A stretch of 64,000 nucleotides of DNA from Pseudomonas fragi (GTDB taxonomy: Bacteria > Pseudomonadota > Gammaproteobacteria > Pseudomonadales > Pseudomonadaceae). Positions 10,459 through 20,058 of this stretch are shown here, piece after piece (within the stretch, counting starts at the first letter, position 1; the number at the start of each line of letters is the position of its first letter). The stretch is taken from positions 4,982,501-5,046,500 of the forward strand of contig NZ_LT629783.1 of assembly GCF_900105835.1 (NCBI RefSeq). The letters run 5' to 3'. The translations under genes and the position numbers were made by a program. Below the pieces are notes generated by a model. That model had not been told where the DNA came from and made no database searches. It saw only the letters and a program-made list of their open reading frames with translations.

Positions 10459-11094
10459 ATGACAGCGCGCCTGCTCTATGTGATGGACCCGATGTGCTCC
10501 TGGTGCTGGGGCTTTTCGCCCATCGCCGAGGCGCTGGTTGAGCAGGCGCAGGCCGCAGGCGTTGAGCTGCACCTGGTGGTGGGCGGTTTGCGTACCGGCA
10601 GTGGTTCGGCGCTTGAGCCGGCGACGCGGCGCTATATTCTTGAGCACTGGCAGGCGGTCACCGAGGCCACCGGGCAACCCTTCACCTTCGAAGGGGCCTT
10701 GCCCGAAGGTTTTATGTATGACACCGAGCCTGCCTGCCGGGCCGTTGTCGCCGCCCGTAGCCTTGCCCCGGATTGCGCCTGGAAACTGGTCAAGCTGATA
10801 CAGCAGGCGTTTTATGTGCAAGGCCGCGATGTGACCCAAGCCAGTGTGCTGGTTGAGCTGGCCGAAACTGCTGGTGTACCGCGTATCGAATTTGCTGCCG
10901 CGTTTGACTCGGCCGAGCAGCATGCGGCGACAGCGGCGGATATTACCTGGGTGCAGGATCTGGGCATTGCCGGCTTCCCGACCTTGCTCGCCGAGCGCAA
11001 TGGCCAGCTGGCGCTGCTGACCAACGGCTATCAGCCCCTTGCACCCCTGTCTGACTTGCTCGCCCGCTGGCTTGAACGCGCTGCGCGTGTTTGA
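10459..11094 (+). CDS. DsbA family (FrnE-like) cytoplasmic thiol oxidoreductase
   Basis: A 211-residue thioredoxin-fold protein with the active-site motif CSWC at residues 13-16 directly after the first strand (LLYVMDPM). There is no signal peptide, so it is probably cytoplasmic, like FrnE-type DsbA proteins. The cis-proline region is GIAGFPTLLAE near residue 175. The ATG at 10459 comes one base after the trhO stop; an upstream in-frame GTG/ATG extension would overlap trhO and lacks family similarity. Substrate unknown; FrnE-like proteins are linked to oxidative stress or redox folding. Confidence 0.85.
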   Translation: MTARLLYVMDPMCSWCWGFSPIAEALVEQAQAAGVELHLVVGGLRTGSGSALEPATRRYILEHWQAVTEATGQPFTFEGALPEGFMYDTEPACRAVVAARSLAPDCAWKLVKLIQQAFYVQGRDVTQASVLVELAETAGVPRIEFAAAFDSAEQHAATAADITWVQDLGIAGFPTLLAERNGQLALLTNGYQPLAPLSDLLARWLERAARV

Positions 11095-12904
11095 TCCTTC
11101 GGCTGTGCCGCCTGTATCCCCGGTGCCCGATCGCCTGACCTGGGGTGAGATCCGGCGCCTGGCCCTGCGCCATAAAAAAGCCCTGTGGATCGCCAACGGC
11201 GTGGCCGTGCTGGCGACCCTGTGCAGCGTGCCCATCCCCTTGCTGCTGCCCTTGCTGGTGGATGAGGTGCTGCTGGGCAACGGTGATGTAGCGCTGAAAG
11301 TCATGAACCACTGGCTACCGACCGCCTGGCACAGTGCTGCTGGCTATATCGGCCTGATGCTGGTGGTGACCTTGTTGCTGCGCTGCGGCGCGTTGCTGTT
11401 CAACGTGCTGCAGGCGCGGTTGTTTTCGCGTCTGGCCAAGGACATCGTGTTTCGTATCCGCCTGCGCCTGATCGAACGCCTCAAGCGCATTTCACTGTCC
11501 GAGTACGAGAGCCTGGGGAGTGGCACGGTGACTACCCATCTGGTGACCGACCTCGATACGCTCGACAAGTTTGTTGGCGAAACCCTGAGCCGGTTCCTGG
11601 TGGCGGTGCTGACGCTGGTGGGCACCTCGGCAATCTTGCTGTGGATGCACTGGCAACTGGCACTGTTGATTTTGCTGTTCAACCCGCTGGTGATCTACGC
11701 CACGGTGCAGTTGGGCAAGCGGGTCAAGCACCTGAAAAAACTTGAAAATGACAGCACGGCGCGCTTTACCCAGGCCCTGACCGAGACCCTGGACTCGATC
11801 CAGGAAGTGCGTGCCGGCAACCGCCAGGGCTTTTTCCTCGGGCGCCTGGGGTTGCGGGCGCGGGAAGTGCGGGACTTTGCCGTGGCGTCGCAATGGAAGA
11901 GCGATGCTTCCAATCGTGCCAGCGGCTTGTTGTTCCAGTTCGGTATCGACATCTTTCGCGCTGCGGCGATGTTGACGGTGTTGTTTTCGGACCTGTCGAT
12001 CGGGCAGATGCTCGCCGTGTTCAGTTACCTGTGGTTCATGATCGGCCCGGTCGAGCAATTGCTCAATTTGCAATATGCCTACTATGCCGCCGATGGTGCG
12101 GTTACCCGCATCAACCAACTGCTGGCACGCAGCGACGAGCCGCAATACCCCGGTGGTGCCAACCCGTTTACGGGGCGACAGACGGTCGGTATCGAAGTTC
12201 GCGACCTGAGCTTCAGCTATGGCGATGAAAAGGTGCTCGATCACCTCAACCTGACCATTGCTCCTGGCGAGAAGGTGGCCATAGTCGGCACCAGCGGCGG
12301 CGGCAAAAGCACCCTGGTGCAATTGCTGCTGGGCTTGTACACGCCGCAGTCGGGCAGCATCCATTTTGCCGGCGCGAGCCAGCCCGAGATCGGCCTGCAA
12401 ACCATCCGCGAGCATGTGGCAGTGGTGTTGCAGCACCCGGCGCTGTTCAACGACACCGTGCGTGCCAACTTGACCATGGGCCGTGAGCGAACCGATGACG
12501 CGTGCTGGCAGGCCCTGCAAATCGCCCAGCTCGATGGCACCATCGCGGCGCTGCCCCAGGGCCTGGACAGCATCGTGGGGCGCTCGGGGGTGCGCTTGTC
12601 CGGTGGTCAGCGTCAGCGCCTGGCGATTGCGCGCATGGTCCTGGCCGAACCCAAGGTCGTGATCCTCGACGAGGCCACCAGTGCCCTGGATGCCGCCACC
12701 GAATACAACCTGCATCACGCTTTGGGTAAATTCTTGAGCGGGCGAACAACTTTAATCATTGCCCATCGCTTGTCTGCGGTAAAACAGGCAGACCGGGTGC
12801 TGGTGTTTGATGGTGGCCGTATTGCCGAAGACGGCGATCACCAGCAGTTGATTGCAGAGGGCGGGCTATACGCAAGGCTCTACGGGCACTTGCAACAAAC
12901 CTGA
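11087..12904 (+). CDS. ABC exporter, fused permease and ATPase
   Basis: A half-size ABC exporter of about 605 residues that would work as a homodimer in the inner membrane. Six transmembrane helices occupy about residues 25-320. The ATPase follows, with Walker A GTSGGGKST (401-409), signature LSGGQRQRLAIARM, Walker B VVILDEATSALD and switch IIAHRLS. The start is uncertain: GTG 11087 is used here, but TTG 11039 or GTG 11105 are possible and none has a convincing ribosome site. All choices overlap or touch the DsbA-like gene, suggesting coupling. The substrate cannot be read from sequence; MsbA-like lipid or peptide exporters are the nearest general class. Confidence 0.87.
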   Translation: MFDPSAVPPVSPVPDRLTWGEIRRLALRHKKALWIANGVAVLATLCSVPIPLLLPLLVDEVLLGNGDVALKVMNHWLPTAWHSAAGYIGLMLVVTLLLRCGALLFNVLQARLFSRLAKDIVFRIRLRLIERLKRISLSEYESLGSGTVTTHLVTDLDTLDKFVGETLSRFLVAVLTLVGTSAILLWMHWQLALLILLFNPLVIYATVQLGKRVKHLKKLENDSTARFTQALTETLDSIQEVRAGNRQGFFLGRLGLRAREVRDFAVASQWKSDASNRASGLLFQFGIDIFRAAAMLTVLFSDLSIGQMLAVFSYLWFMIGPVEQLLNLQYAYYAADGAVTRINQLLARSDEPQYPGGANPFTGRQTVGIEVRDLSFSYGDEKVLDHLNLTIAPGEKVAIVGTSGGGKSTLVQLLLGLYTPQSGSIHFAGASQPEIGLQTIREHVAVVLQHPALFNDTVRANLTMGRERTDDACWQALQIAQLDGTIAALPQGLDSIVGRSGVRLSGGQRQRLAIARMVLAEPKVVILDEATSALDAATEYNLHHALGKFLSGRTTLIIAHRLSAVKQADRVLVFDGGRIAEDGDHQQLIAEGGLYARLYGHLQQT

Positions 12905-13043
12905 GGTGGGGAGTTGTCTTTGCGGGCCTTTTGAAAATTTTGGGCAATACGCATTGCTCAAATCTTTGAAAATTGGCCTAGGCTGAGCTGTAGTGAGATT
13001 TTCTCTCTGGTTTTCATTTGACTCCATGAAGCAAAGGGAACTC

Positions 13044-15503
13044 ATGAAATCTAAACGCCCCCTTGGTACACCACGCTTATTGGGCATTGTTTGGCCTTTT
13101 ATTGCGGTCGTGCTGTTCCAGGCGTTATTGGGGTGTGTGAGTTTGTATATGCTTTCAGCCGTGCGCAGTTATGTGGGCGGCGAGAGTTTATGGTCCAAGG
13201 GTCAGAAGGACGCCATCTACTTTCTCTACCTGTATTCCGATACCCATGACCCGGTGTATTACGAAAAATATAAACAGGCCATCAGTGTCCCCCGGGGTGA
13301 CCACAAGTTGCGCCTGGCGATGGATGAATCACCGCCCAATGAAGTTGCAGCCCGCGAAGGCATCCTGCAGGGCGGCAACAGTGCCGAGGATGCCTCAAGC
13401 ATTATCTGGTTCTATCGCTACTTCCGTCATGTCAGTTATATGGAAACTGCCATTGAGAAGTGGGCAATAGGTGATGCCTACCTGGTCAAGCTCGACAATC
13501 TGGCCGAGGAGATGCATCGGGCCATTATTTCCGGAAAGGCCACAGCGACGGATTCCCAGCGCTGGGAAGACAAAATTTTCGCCATCAATGAGGGCATTGC
13601 ACCTTCCGCCAAGGCCTTCAGCGATGCCCTGGGTGAAGGCTCGCGCTTTATCTGGCGGTTGCTGGTGGTCATCAACCTGGCCACGGCGCTGGCGCTGATC
13701 CTGCTGGTGCTCAAGCGTACGCATAAAGTGCTCAAGCAGAGTCGTGCCTTTGCCGAGGCGCTGCAACTGGAGAAGGAGCGGGCGCAAGTCACCCTGGCGT
13801 CGATTGGCGATGGCGTTATCACCACCGACGTCAAAGGCGCGATTGCCTACATGAACCCCGCGGCCGAGCAATTGACCCAGTGGAAGGCCGAGCAGGCGCA
13901 GGGCGTGACCCTGGCGGCGTTGTTCAAACTGCTCGACGACAATGATCAGGACGAAGGCCCCGGGCTGGTTGAGCGCATCCTCGACGGGCAGTTGAACAAC
14001 AATCGCGAGCACTCCAGGCAGATCCAGCGCATGGATGGCAGTACGGTCGCGGTTACCCTGGTGGGCGCACCGATCCTTCATGCCGGGGAAGTGAGCGGCG
14101 CAGTACTGGTGCTGCATGACATGACCCAGGAGCGCCAGTACATCGCCAATCTGTCCTGGCAGGCGACCCATGATGCGCTGACCGGGCTGGCCAACCGTCG
14201 TGAGTTCGAATACCGCCTGGAGCTGGTGCTCAAGAACCTTGGTCGCCAGCAGGGCCGGCATGCCCTGATGTTTCTTGATCTGGACCAGTTCAAACTGGTC
14301 AATGACACCTGCGGACATGCGGCAGGTGATGAGCTGTTACGGCATATTTGCGTACTGCTGCGCACCGACTTGCGTGAAGGCGATACCCTGGCCCGGCTGG
14401 GGGGCGATGAGTTCGGCATCCTGCTGGAAAACTGCCCGGTGGAGATGGCGGAAAAAATCGCCGGCGGCCTGCGCCAGGCGGTGCAAAGCCTGCATTTTGC
14501 CTGGAAGGGGCGCCCGTTCATGAGCACCATCAGCATTGGCCTGGTGCATATCCATCAAGCCCCGGTCACTCTTGAATCCCTGATGCGGGCGGCAGACATG
14601 GCCTGCTATATGGCCAAGGAAAAGGGCCGTAACCGGGTGCAGGTTTACCATGTGGATGACACCGAGCTGTCACTGCGCTTTGGTGAAATGGCTTGGGTGC
14701 AGCGCTTGCATGTCGCCCTGGAAGAAAACCGCTTCAGCTTGTATGCCCAGGAAATCACTCCCCTGGGGCCGGTGCAGGATGGGGGCGGGCATATCGAGAT
14801 TCTGTTGCGCCTGCAGGATGAAAACGGCCGTATCGTGTTCCCTGACAGTTTTATTCCTGCGGCAGAACGCTATGGCCTGATGAGTTCGATAGACCGCTGG
14901 GTGGTGGAAAATGTATTCAAGATCATTGCTGAGTGTTCAGCCCAGGCGGGTGGGCGGCCAATGGCTATGTGTGCCATCAATCTGTCTGGTTCCACCATTG
15001 GCGATGATGACTTTCTGGCGTTTTTGCATGAACAATTTGACTGTTACGGCGTCTCTCCAAAACTGATTTGTTTTGAAATTACCGAAACCAGTGCCATTGC
15101 CAACCTGGGCAATGCCATCCGATTTATCAATGAACTGAAAACCTTGGGTTGTCACTTTTCGCTGGATGATTTTTGCGCGGGGATGTCCTCATTTGCCTAT
15201 TTGAAACATCTGCCCGTCGACTTTTTGAAGATCGACGGCAGTTTCGTCAAGGACATGCTGGACGACCCTATCAACCGGGCGATGGTTGAAGTGATTAATC
15301 ATATTGGCCATGTCATGGGCAAACGCACCATTGCCGAATTTGTTGAAAGCACGCAAATTGAACAGGCCTTGATTGAAATTGGCGTTGATTATGCTCAGGG
15401 CTATATTGTGCAACGCCCACAGTTGTTCACCTTTGACAGTTTGCTGCAGCGCCCCCAGCGCGCCCGGGCGTTAACATTGAAGTCCCCGGGCACATTGCGT
15501 TGA
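13044..15503 (+). CDS. Membrane PAS-GGDEF-EAL cyclic-di-GMP signalling protein
   Basis: Of 819 residues. A transmembrane helix near residues 13-35 and a second near 205-225 flank a periplasmic sensor region without a recognised fold. A PAS domain follows (IGDGVITTDVKGAIAYMNPA), then GGDEF with an intact motif at 453-457, then EAL. The EAL motif reads EILLR (585-589); NLSGS, EITET, DDFCAGMSS and KIDGSF are kept, so both cyclase and phosphodiesterase activity are possible. The ATG at 13044 is chosen for the AAAGGGAA just before it; a GTG at 12993 would add 17 residues. The next gene follows by 45 bp. Confidence 0.9.
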   Translation: MKSKRPLGTPRLLGIVWPFIAVVLFQALLGCVSLYMLSAVRSYVGGESLWSKGQKDAIYFLYLYSDTHDPVYYEKYKQAISVPRGDHKLRLAMDESPPNEVAAREGILQGGNSAEDASSIIWFYRYFRHVSYMETAIEKWAIGDAYLVKLDNLAEEMHRAIISGKATATDSQRWEDKIFAINEGIAPSAKAFSDALGEGSRFIWRLLVVINLATALALILLVLKRTHKVLKQSRAFAEALQLEKERAQVTLASIGDGVITTDVKGAIAYMNPAAEQLTQWKAEQAQGVTLAALFKLLDDNDQDEGPGLVERILDGQLNNNREHSRQIQRMDGSTVAVTLVGAPILHAGEVSGAVLVLHDMTQERQYIANLSWQATHDALTGLANRREFEYRLELVLKNLGRQQGRHALMFLDLDQFKLVNDTCGHAAGDELLRHICVLLRTDLREGDTLARLGGDEFGILLENCPVEMAEKIAGGLRQAVQSLHFAWKGRPFMSTISIGLVHIHQAPVTLESLMRAADMACYMAKEKGRNRVQVYHVDDTELSLRFGEMAWVQRLHVALEENRFSLYAQEITPLGPVQDGGGHIEILLRLQDENGRIVFPDSFIPAAERYGLMSSIDRWVVENVFKIIAECSAQAGGRPMAMCAINLSGSTIGDDDFLAFLHEQFDCYGVSPKLICFEITETSAIANLGNAIRFINELKTLGCHFSLDDFCAGMSSFAYLKHLPVDFLKIDGSFVKDMLDDPINRAMVEVINHIGHVMGKRTIAEFVESTQIEQALIEIGVDYAQGYIVQRPQLFTFDSLLQRPQRARALTLKSPGTLR

Positions 15504-15548
15504 TCTGTTCTACATTTCTAAAGTCTATTATCAAAAAGGATTTGGATT

Positions 15549-16334
15549 GTGAGTGAAGTCTTCGACCGAACAGGGCCTCTTATGGAGGAAACCAGTTACC
15601 CCCAGTGGGCCCAGCAGTTGATTCGGGACTGTAGCGAAAGCAAGCGGCGTGCAGTCAAGCACGAGATCTACAAGCGCATGCGTGACAACACCTTGAGTCC
15701 CCGGGCCATGCGCATGTTTCTTGTGGGGGGCTGGCCGGTGGTCGAGCAGTTTTCGCTGTATATGGGGCATAACCTGGGCAAGACCCGCTACGGCCGTCAC
15801 CCGGGCGAAGACATGGCCCGCCGCTGGTTGATTCGCAATATCCGGGTCGAGCTCAACCATGCCGATTATTGGGTCAACTGGGCGCGGGCGCACGGGGTGA
15901 GCCTTGAAGACCTCAATGCCCAGGACCTGCCTGCCGAGTTTCAGGCGCTGAATGACTGGTGCTGGCACAGTTGCTCCAAGGATTCGCTGGCCGTGGCAAT
16001 GGCGGCCACCAACTACGCCATCGAGGGCGCCGTGGGTGAGTGGGCGGCGATTGTCTGCTCAACCGATATCTATGAGGAATCGTTTGCGGTTGATGAGCGC
16101 AAGCGTGCGATGAAATGGTTGAAGATGCATGCCCAGTATGATGACGAGCATCCCTGGGAGGCGCTGGAGATTGTCTGCACCCTGGTTGGCATGAACCCCA
16201 GCCAGGCGCAGATCACTGAGCTGCGCAAGGCCATCTGCAAGAGCTATGACTATATGTACCTGTTTCTGCAGAGTTGCCTGTTGTTCGACAAGGCCGCCGT
16301 GGTGCGTGAGCATCGGGAGCTGGTTGAGAGCTGA
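15549..16334 (+). CDS. TenA-like / heme-oxygenase-fold (possible metal-dependent oxidase) protein
   Basis: A 261-residue all-helical protein of the kind annotated as TenA family regulator or iron-containing redox enzyme. The GTG start has AAGGA 8 nt upstream. Thiamin-salvage activity is not supported. Instead, acidic and His residues occur in a spacing that recalls heme-oxygenase-like diiron oxidases: E66 (VVEQF), E101-x2-H104 (ELNH), E159 (AIEG), and H194, D198, H201 (MHAQYDDEHPWEA). No DNA-binding motif is seen. It follows the PAS-GGDEF-EAL gene closely, so they may form an operon. The metal-enzyme idea is inference. Confidence 0.75.
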   Translation: MSEVFDRTGPLMEETSYPQWAQQLIRDCSESKRRAVKHEIYKRMRDNTLSPRAMRMFLVGGWPVVEQFSLYMGHNLGKTRYGRHPGEDMARRWLIRNIRVELNHADYWVNWARAHGVSLEDLNAQDLPAEFQALNDWCWHSCSKDSLAVAMAATNYAIEGAVGEWAAIVCSTDIYEESFAVDERKRAMKWLKMHAQYDDEHPWEALEIVCTLVGMNPSQAQITELRKAICKSYDYMYLFLQSCLLFDKAAVVREHRELVES

Positions 16335-16353
16335 ACAGCGTTTTGAGGGCATA

Positions 16354-16394
16354 AAAAAACCGCGGACGGCCTCACTGGCAGCCTGCGGTTTTTT
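16354..16394. terminator. Bidirectional terminator between the TenA-like gene and yciK
   Basis: AAAAAACCGC (16354-16363) pairs with GCGGTTTTTT (16385-16394), with an internal GGC/GCC pairing in the loop. A-tract and T-tract on opposite sides let it act for both convergent genes. Confidence 0.85.
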
Positions 16395-16407
16395 GTTTGC
16401 GGCCCTG

Positions 16408-17148
16408 TTACTGCGCGTTGAACGCCTGGCCGTTGATACCGGTGCTGTCCGGGCCCATCAAGTACAGATAGACCGGCATGATCTCGTGTGGCTGTGGGTT
16501 GTTCTCGGGGTTTTCGCCCGGATACGCCAAGGCGCGCATGCTGGTGCGGGTAGCGCCGGGGTTGATGCTATTGGCGCGCACCGGGGCTACGCCTTCGACC
16601 TCGTCGGCCAGGGTTTGCATCAAGCCTTCGGTAGCGAACTTGGAAACGCCATAGGCGCCCCAGTAAGCCCGGCCTTTGCGCCCGACACTGCTGGACGTGA
16701 AGATCACCGAGGCGTCCTGCGACAGCTTGAGCAGCGGCAGCAGGGTGCTGGTGAGCATGAACGTGGCGTTGACGTTGATGTGCATTACGCGCATGAAGTT
16801 CTCGCCCGACAGCTGTTCCAGCGGCGTGCGCGGGCCAATGATCGAGGCGTTGTGCAGCAACCCGTCCAGGTGGCCGAACTCGGTCTCGATCATCGCGGCC
16901 AGCTCGTCGTACTGATGGGGCTGGGCGGTTTCGAGGTTGAACGGAATGACCACCGGCTGCGGGTGGCCGGCGGCCTCGATTTCGTCGTAGACCTGGCTAA
17001 GGTTGGCTTCGGTCTTGCCCAGCAGCAATACGGTTGCGCCGTGGGCGGCGTAGGTCTTGGCGGCTGCGGCGCCGATGCCGCGACCGGCGCCGGTGACCAG
17101 AATGACCCGGCCCTCAAGCAGGTTGGGGCGGGCGGAATAATCAAACAT
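16408..17148 (-). CDS. yciK: YciK family short-chain dehydrogenase/reductase
   Basis: A 246-residue classical SDR. The cofactor motif TGAGRGIG is at about residues 19-26, NAS (in LLHNASIIG) replaces NAG, and the catalytic Ser and Tyr-x3-Lys are in FTSSSVGRKG and YGVSK. The insertion QPVVIPFNLET and the C-terminal ending TGINGQAFNAQ match YciK proteins, whose substrate is not established. It lies 34 bp after mupP on the same strand, in the order ubiG-mupP-yciK found in other Pseudomonas genomes. Confidence 0.88.
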   Translation of the reverse strand: MFDYSARPNLLEGRVILVTGAGRGIGAAAAKTYAAHGATVLLLGKTEANLSQVYDEIEAAGHPQPVVIPFNLETAQPHQYDELAAMIETEFGHLDGLLHNASIIGPRTPLEQLSGENFMRVMHINVNATFMLTSTLLPLLKLSQDASVIFTSSSVGRKGRAYWGAYGVSKFATEGLMQTLADEVEGVAPVRANSINPGATRTSMRALAYPGENPENNPQPHEIMPVYLYLMGPDSTGINGQAFNAQ

Positions 17149-17182
17149 AAAAACCTCTACAAAATCGGTGATCGTGCGCGAC

Positions 17183-17854
17183 TCAGCAACTGCACATCGC
17201 GTTATCCAGCACCTTGCGCAATTCGCCCGGGTGGTCGACTACTACGTCGGCCCCCCAATGATCAGGGTTGTCGTCAGGGTGGATATAGCCAAAGCGCACG
17301 GCGGCGGTTTTGGTCCCGGCATCGCGCCCGGATTCGATATCGCGCAGGTCGTCGCCCACAAACAGCACGCTGGCCGGGTCCAGGTCGAGCATTTTGCAGG
17401 CCAGGATCAGCGGCTCAGGGTCCGGTTTGCTGTTTTTGACGTGGTCGGGGCAGATCAGCAGCGCCGAACGTTCGGCCAGGCCCAGGCGCTCCATGATCGG
17501 CTGGGCAAAACGCACCGGCTTGTTGGTGACCACGCCCCATACCAGATGCGCTTTCTCGATATCGGCCAGCAGCTCTTCCATGCCGTCAAACAACTTGGTG
17601 TGTACTGCGCAATCACGCTGATAGCGTTCCAGAAACTCCTGGCGCAGTTCTTCGAAGCCAGGTGCCTCTGGGTCCATGCTGAAGGTCGCGGCGACCATTG
17701 CGCGTGCACCGCCGGAAATTTCGTCGCGGATCAGTTTGTCGGCGACAGGTGGCAGGCCACGATCGGCGCGCATCGCCTGGCAAATGGCGATAAAGTCCGG
17801 CGCGGTGTCGAGCAGGGTGCCGTCCATGTCAAAAAGAACTGCTCTTAAACGCAT
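17183..17854 (-). CDS. mupP: N-acetylmuramic acid 6-phosphate phosphatase MupP (HAD family)
   Basis: A 223-residue HAD phosphatase formerly annotated as phosphoglycolate phosphatase. In P. aeruginosa the gene at this position (PA3172) was shown to dephosphorylate MurNAc-6-phosphate in cell-wall recycling that bypasses de novo UDP-MurNAc synthesis and lowers fosfomycin sensitivity. Motif I is [10 protein letters not shown] with nucleophile Asp9 and acid Asp11; motif II is VVTNKP; the last motif is [16 protein letters not shown]. It starts 3 bp after the ubiG stop. Assignment to MupP rather than Gph rests on synteny plus family. Confidence 0.88.
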   Translation of the reverse strand: MRLRAVLFDMDGTLLDTAPDFIAICQAMRADRGLPPVADKLIRDEISGGARAMVAATFSMDPEAPGFEELRQEFLERYQRDCAVHTKLFDGMEELLADIEKAHLVWGVVTNKPVRFAQPIMERLGLAERSALLICPDHVKNSKPDPEPLILACKMLDLDPASVLFVGDDLRDIESGRDAGTKTAAVRFGYIHPDDNPDHWGADVVVDHPGELRKVLDNAMCSC

Positions 17855-17857
17855 GTA

Positions 17858-18556
17858 TTACTCCTCGCGAAGGGTCTGGATCATGTAGTTGACGTCAACA
17901 TCGGCAGCCAGCTTGTAGTGCTTGGTCAGCGGGTTGTAGGTCAGGCCGATGATGTCCTTGACGCTCAGGCCGGCCTGGCGGCTCCAGGCACCCAGTTCGG
18001 AAGGGCGGATGAACTTCTTGAAGTCGTGGGTCCCGCGTGGGATCAGCTTCATGATGTATTCCGCGCCGATGATCGCGAACAGGTAGGACTTGGGGTTGCG
18101 GTTGATGGTCGAGAAGAACACCTGGCCACCTGGCTTGACCATCTTGTAGCAGGCGCGAATCACCGACGACGGGTCAGGCACGTGCTCGAGCATTTCCAGG
18201 CAGGTGACCACATCGAACTGACCGGGCATTTCTTCTGCCAGTTCTTCGGCGGTGATCTGGCGGTATTCAACACTGACGCCAGACTCAAGCTGGTGCAGTT
18301 GCGCCACGGCCAGCGGGGCTTCGCCCATGTCGATGCCCATGACGGTTGCACCGCGCTGAGCCATCGACTCGCTGAGAATGCCGCCGCCACACCCTACATC
18401 GAGCACTTTTTTGCCGGCCAGTTGTACGCGCTCGTCAATCCAGTTGACGCGCAGCGGGTTGATGTCGTGCAGCGGCTTGAACTCGCTTTCACGGTCCCAC
18501 CAGCGATGGGCTAGCGCTTCGAATTTGGCGATCTCGGCGTGGTCAACGTTGCTCAT
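17858..18556 (-). CDS. ubiG: Ubiquinone biosynthesis O-methyltransferase
   Basis: SAM-dependent enzyme catalysing both O-methylations of ubiquinone biosynthesis. The 232 residues begin with the family signature [19 protein letters not shown], then the SAM motif [13 protein letters not shown] at about 49-61, and the post-II region [25 protein letters not shown] is a further UbiG motif. It is the first gene of ubiG-mupP-yciK and lies 63 bp downstream of mtaD on the same strand. Confidence 0.97.
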   Translation of the reverse strand: MSNVDHAEIAKFEALAHRWWDRESEFKPLHDINPLRVNWIDERVQLAGKKVLDVGCGGGILSESMAQRGATVMGIDMGEAPLAVAQLHQLESGVSVEYRQITAEELAEEMPGQFDVVTCLEMLEHVPDPSSVIRACYKMVKPGGQVFFSTINRNPKSYLFAIIGAEYIMKLIPRGTHDFKKFIRPSELGAWSRQAGLSVKDIIGLTYNPLTKHYKLAADVDVNYMIQTLREE

Positions 18557-18619
18557 GGGTAAGTCCTCTAAAGCTGAATAATCTGGTAAAGCTTCGGGCG
18601 CAGGCCCGAAGGTACTGAA

Positions 18620-19951
18620 TCAATGAGTATGGCTGCTTATGCGTTCGCCCCAGGCCCTGACTGTGGCGCACAGTTGCTGCTCGTCCAGGCGGGTCAGGCG
18701 GCGATCATCAAGCAGTTGCTTGCCGCCCACCCACAGGTGTTTCACGCAATCGCGGCCTGTGGCGTAGATCAGTTGTGAAACCGGATCGTAGACCGGTTGC
18801 TGGGCCAAGCCGCTGAGGTCAAAGGCTACCAGGTCGGCGGCCTTGCCGATTTCGATCGAGCCGGTGTCGCTTTCAATGCCCAGGGCGCGCGCGCCATTGA
18901 GGGTGGCCATGCGCAGTGCGCGGTGGGCATCCAGCGCGGTGGCCGAGCCTGCAACGGCCTTGGCCAGCAAGGCGGCGGTACGGGTTTCGCCAAGCAGGTC
19001 GAGGTCATTGTTGCTGGCGGCACCGTCGGTGCCCACCGCCACATTGACCCCGGCCTGCCACAGGCGCTCCACCGGGCAGAAGCCGCTGGCCAGTTTAAGG
19101 TTGGATTCGGGGCAATGAATCACGCTGGAGTTGCTTTCTACCAGCATTGCCAGGTCGTCATCGCTGATCTGGGTCATGTGTACGGCCTGAAAGCGTGGGC
19201 CGAGCAAGCCCAGGCGGGCGAGGCGGGCCACAGGGCGTTCGGCGTTCTGCTCGACTGCCTGGTGCACCTCGAAAGCGGTTTCATGAACGTGCATGTGGAT
19301 CGCGGCGTCCAGTTCGTCGGCAATGACCCGGATTTTTTCCAGGTTTTCGTCGCCTACGGTGTAGGGCGCATGGGGGCCGAAAGCAATTTTGATTCGCGGG
19401 TGAAACTTGAGGTCGGCGAACATTTCGACGGCCTGGCGCAAGGATTCGTCCGCGTTACTGGCGCCGGGAATCGGAAAATCGAGAATCGGAATGGCGATCT
19501 GGGCGCGAATGCCGCTGTTGTGTACGCACTCACTGGCGACTTTCGGGTAGAAATACATGTCGCTGAAGCAGGTGATGCCGGCCTTGATTTGCTCGGCGAT
19601 CGCCAGGTTGGTGCCGTCGCGCACGAAGTCTTCATCGACCCACTTGGCCTCGGCCGGCCAGATATGCTGCTCCAGCCAGGTCATCAGTGGCAGGTCGTCG
19701 GCCATGCCGCGAAACAGGGTCATGGCGGCGTGGCCGTGGGCATTGATCAGCCCGGGGCTGAGCAGCATGTCGGGCAGTTCGCGGGTTTGCGTGGCAACCA
19801 GCTTGAGCGCTTGAGCCCGCGGGCCGATAAACACAATGCGCCCGTCGCGGATGCCAACGCCGTGATCCTTGAGTACAACACCGGCCGGCTCGACAGGCAC
19901 CAGCCAGGTGGGTAGCAGCAGTAAGTCCAGGGTCATGGTCGGGGTCGGCAT
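18620..19951 (-). CDS. mtaD: 5-methylthioadenosine / S-adenosylhomocysteine deaminase (TRZ/ATZ amidohydrolase)
   Basis: A 443-residue metal-dependent amidohydrolase. The P. aeruginosa homologue at the same locus (PA3170) deaminates methylthioadenosine to methylthioinosine in methionine salvage. The metal site is visible: AHGHAAM with His72 and His74, HVHETAFE, and the Asp of [13 protein letters not shown]. The substrate-type residues around [14 protein letters not shown] are those of the MTA/SAH group. It is divergent from mtnA across 107 bp, which fits a shared role in handling methylthioadenosine from polyamine and quorum-signal synthesis. Confidence 0.88.
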   Translation of the reverse strand: MPTPTMTLDLLLLPTWLVPVEPAGVVLKDHGVGIRDGRIVFIGPRAQALKLVATQTRELPDMLLSPGLINAHGHAAMTLFRGMADDLPLMTWLEQHIWPAEAKWVDEDFVRDGTNLAIAEQIKAGITCFSDMYFYPKVASECVHNSGIRAQIAIPILDFPIPGASNADESLRQAVEMFADLKFHPRIKIAFGPHAPYTVGDENLEKIRVIADELDAAIHMHVHETAFEVHQAVEQNAERPVARLARLGLLGPRFQAVHMTQISDDDLAMLVESNSSVIHCPESNLKLASGFCPVERLWQAGVNVAVGTDGAASNNDLDLLGETRTAALLAKAVAGSATALDAHRALRMATLNGARALGIESDTGSIEIGKAADLVAFDLSGLAQQPVYDPVSQLIYATGRDCVKHLWVGGKQLLDDRRLTRLDEQQLCATVRAWGERISSHTH

Positions 19952-20019
19952 CGAAAACTGATTCCAGTGCGTTATAAAAGGAGGCGAAGTATACCCGAGC
20001 GTCTTGAGGGTGGGCTCGC

Positions 20020-20025
20020 TATAAT
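20020..20025 (+). promoter_or_regulatory. Possible -10 box of mtnA
   Basis: A perfect TATAAT lies 33 bp before the mtnA ATG. No good -35 hexamer is seen at 16-18 bp, so this is a tentative call. Confidence 0.35.
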
Positions 20026-20058
20026 CGGCCGCTTTGTTACCGGGTAATGGGGGAAGGC

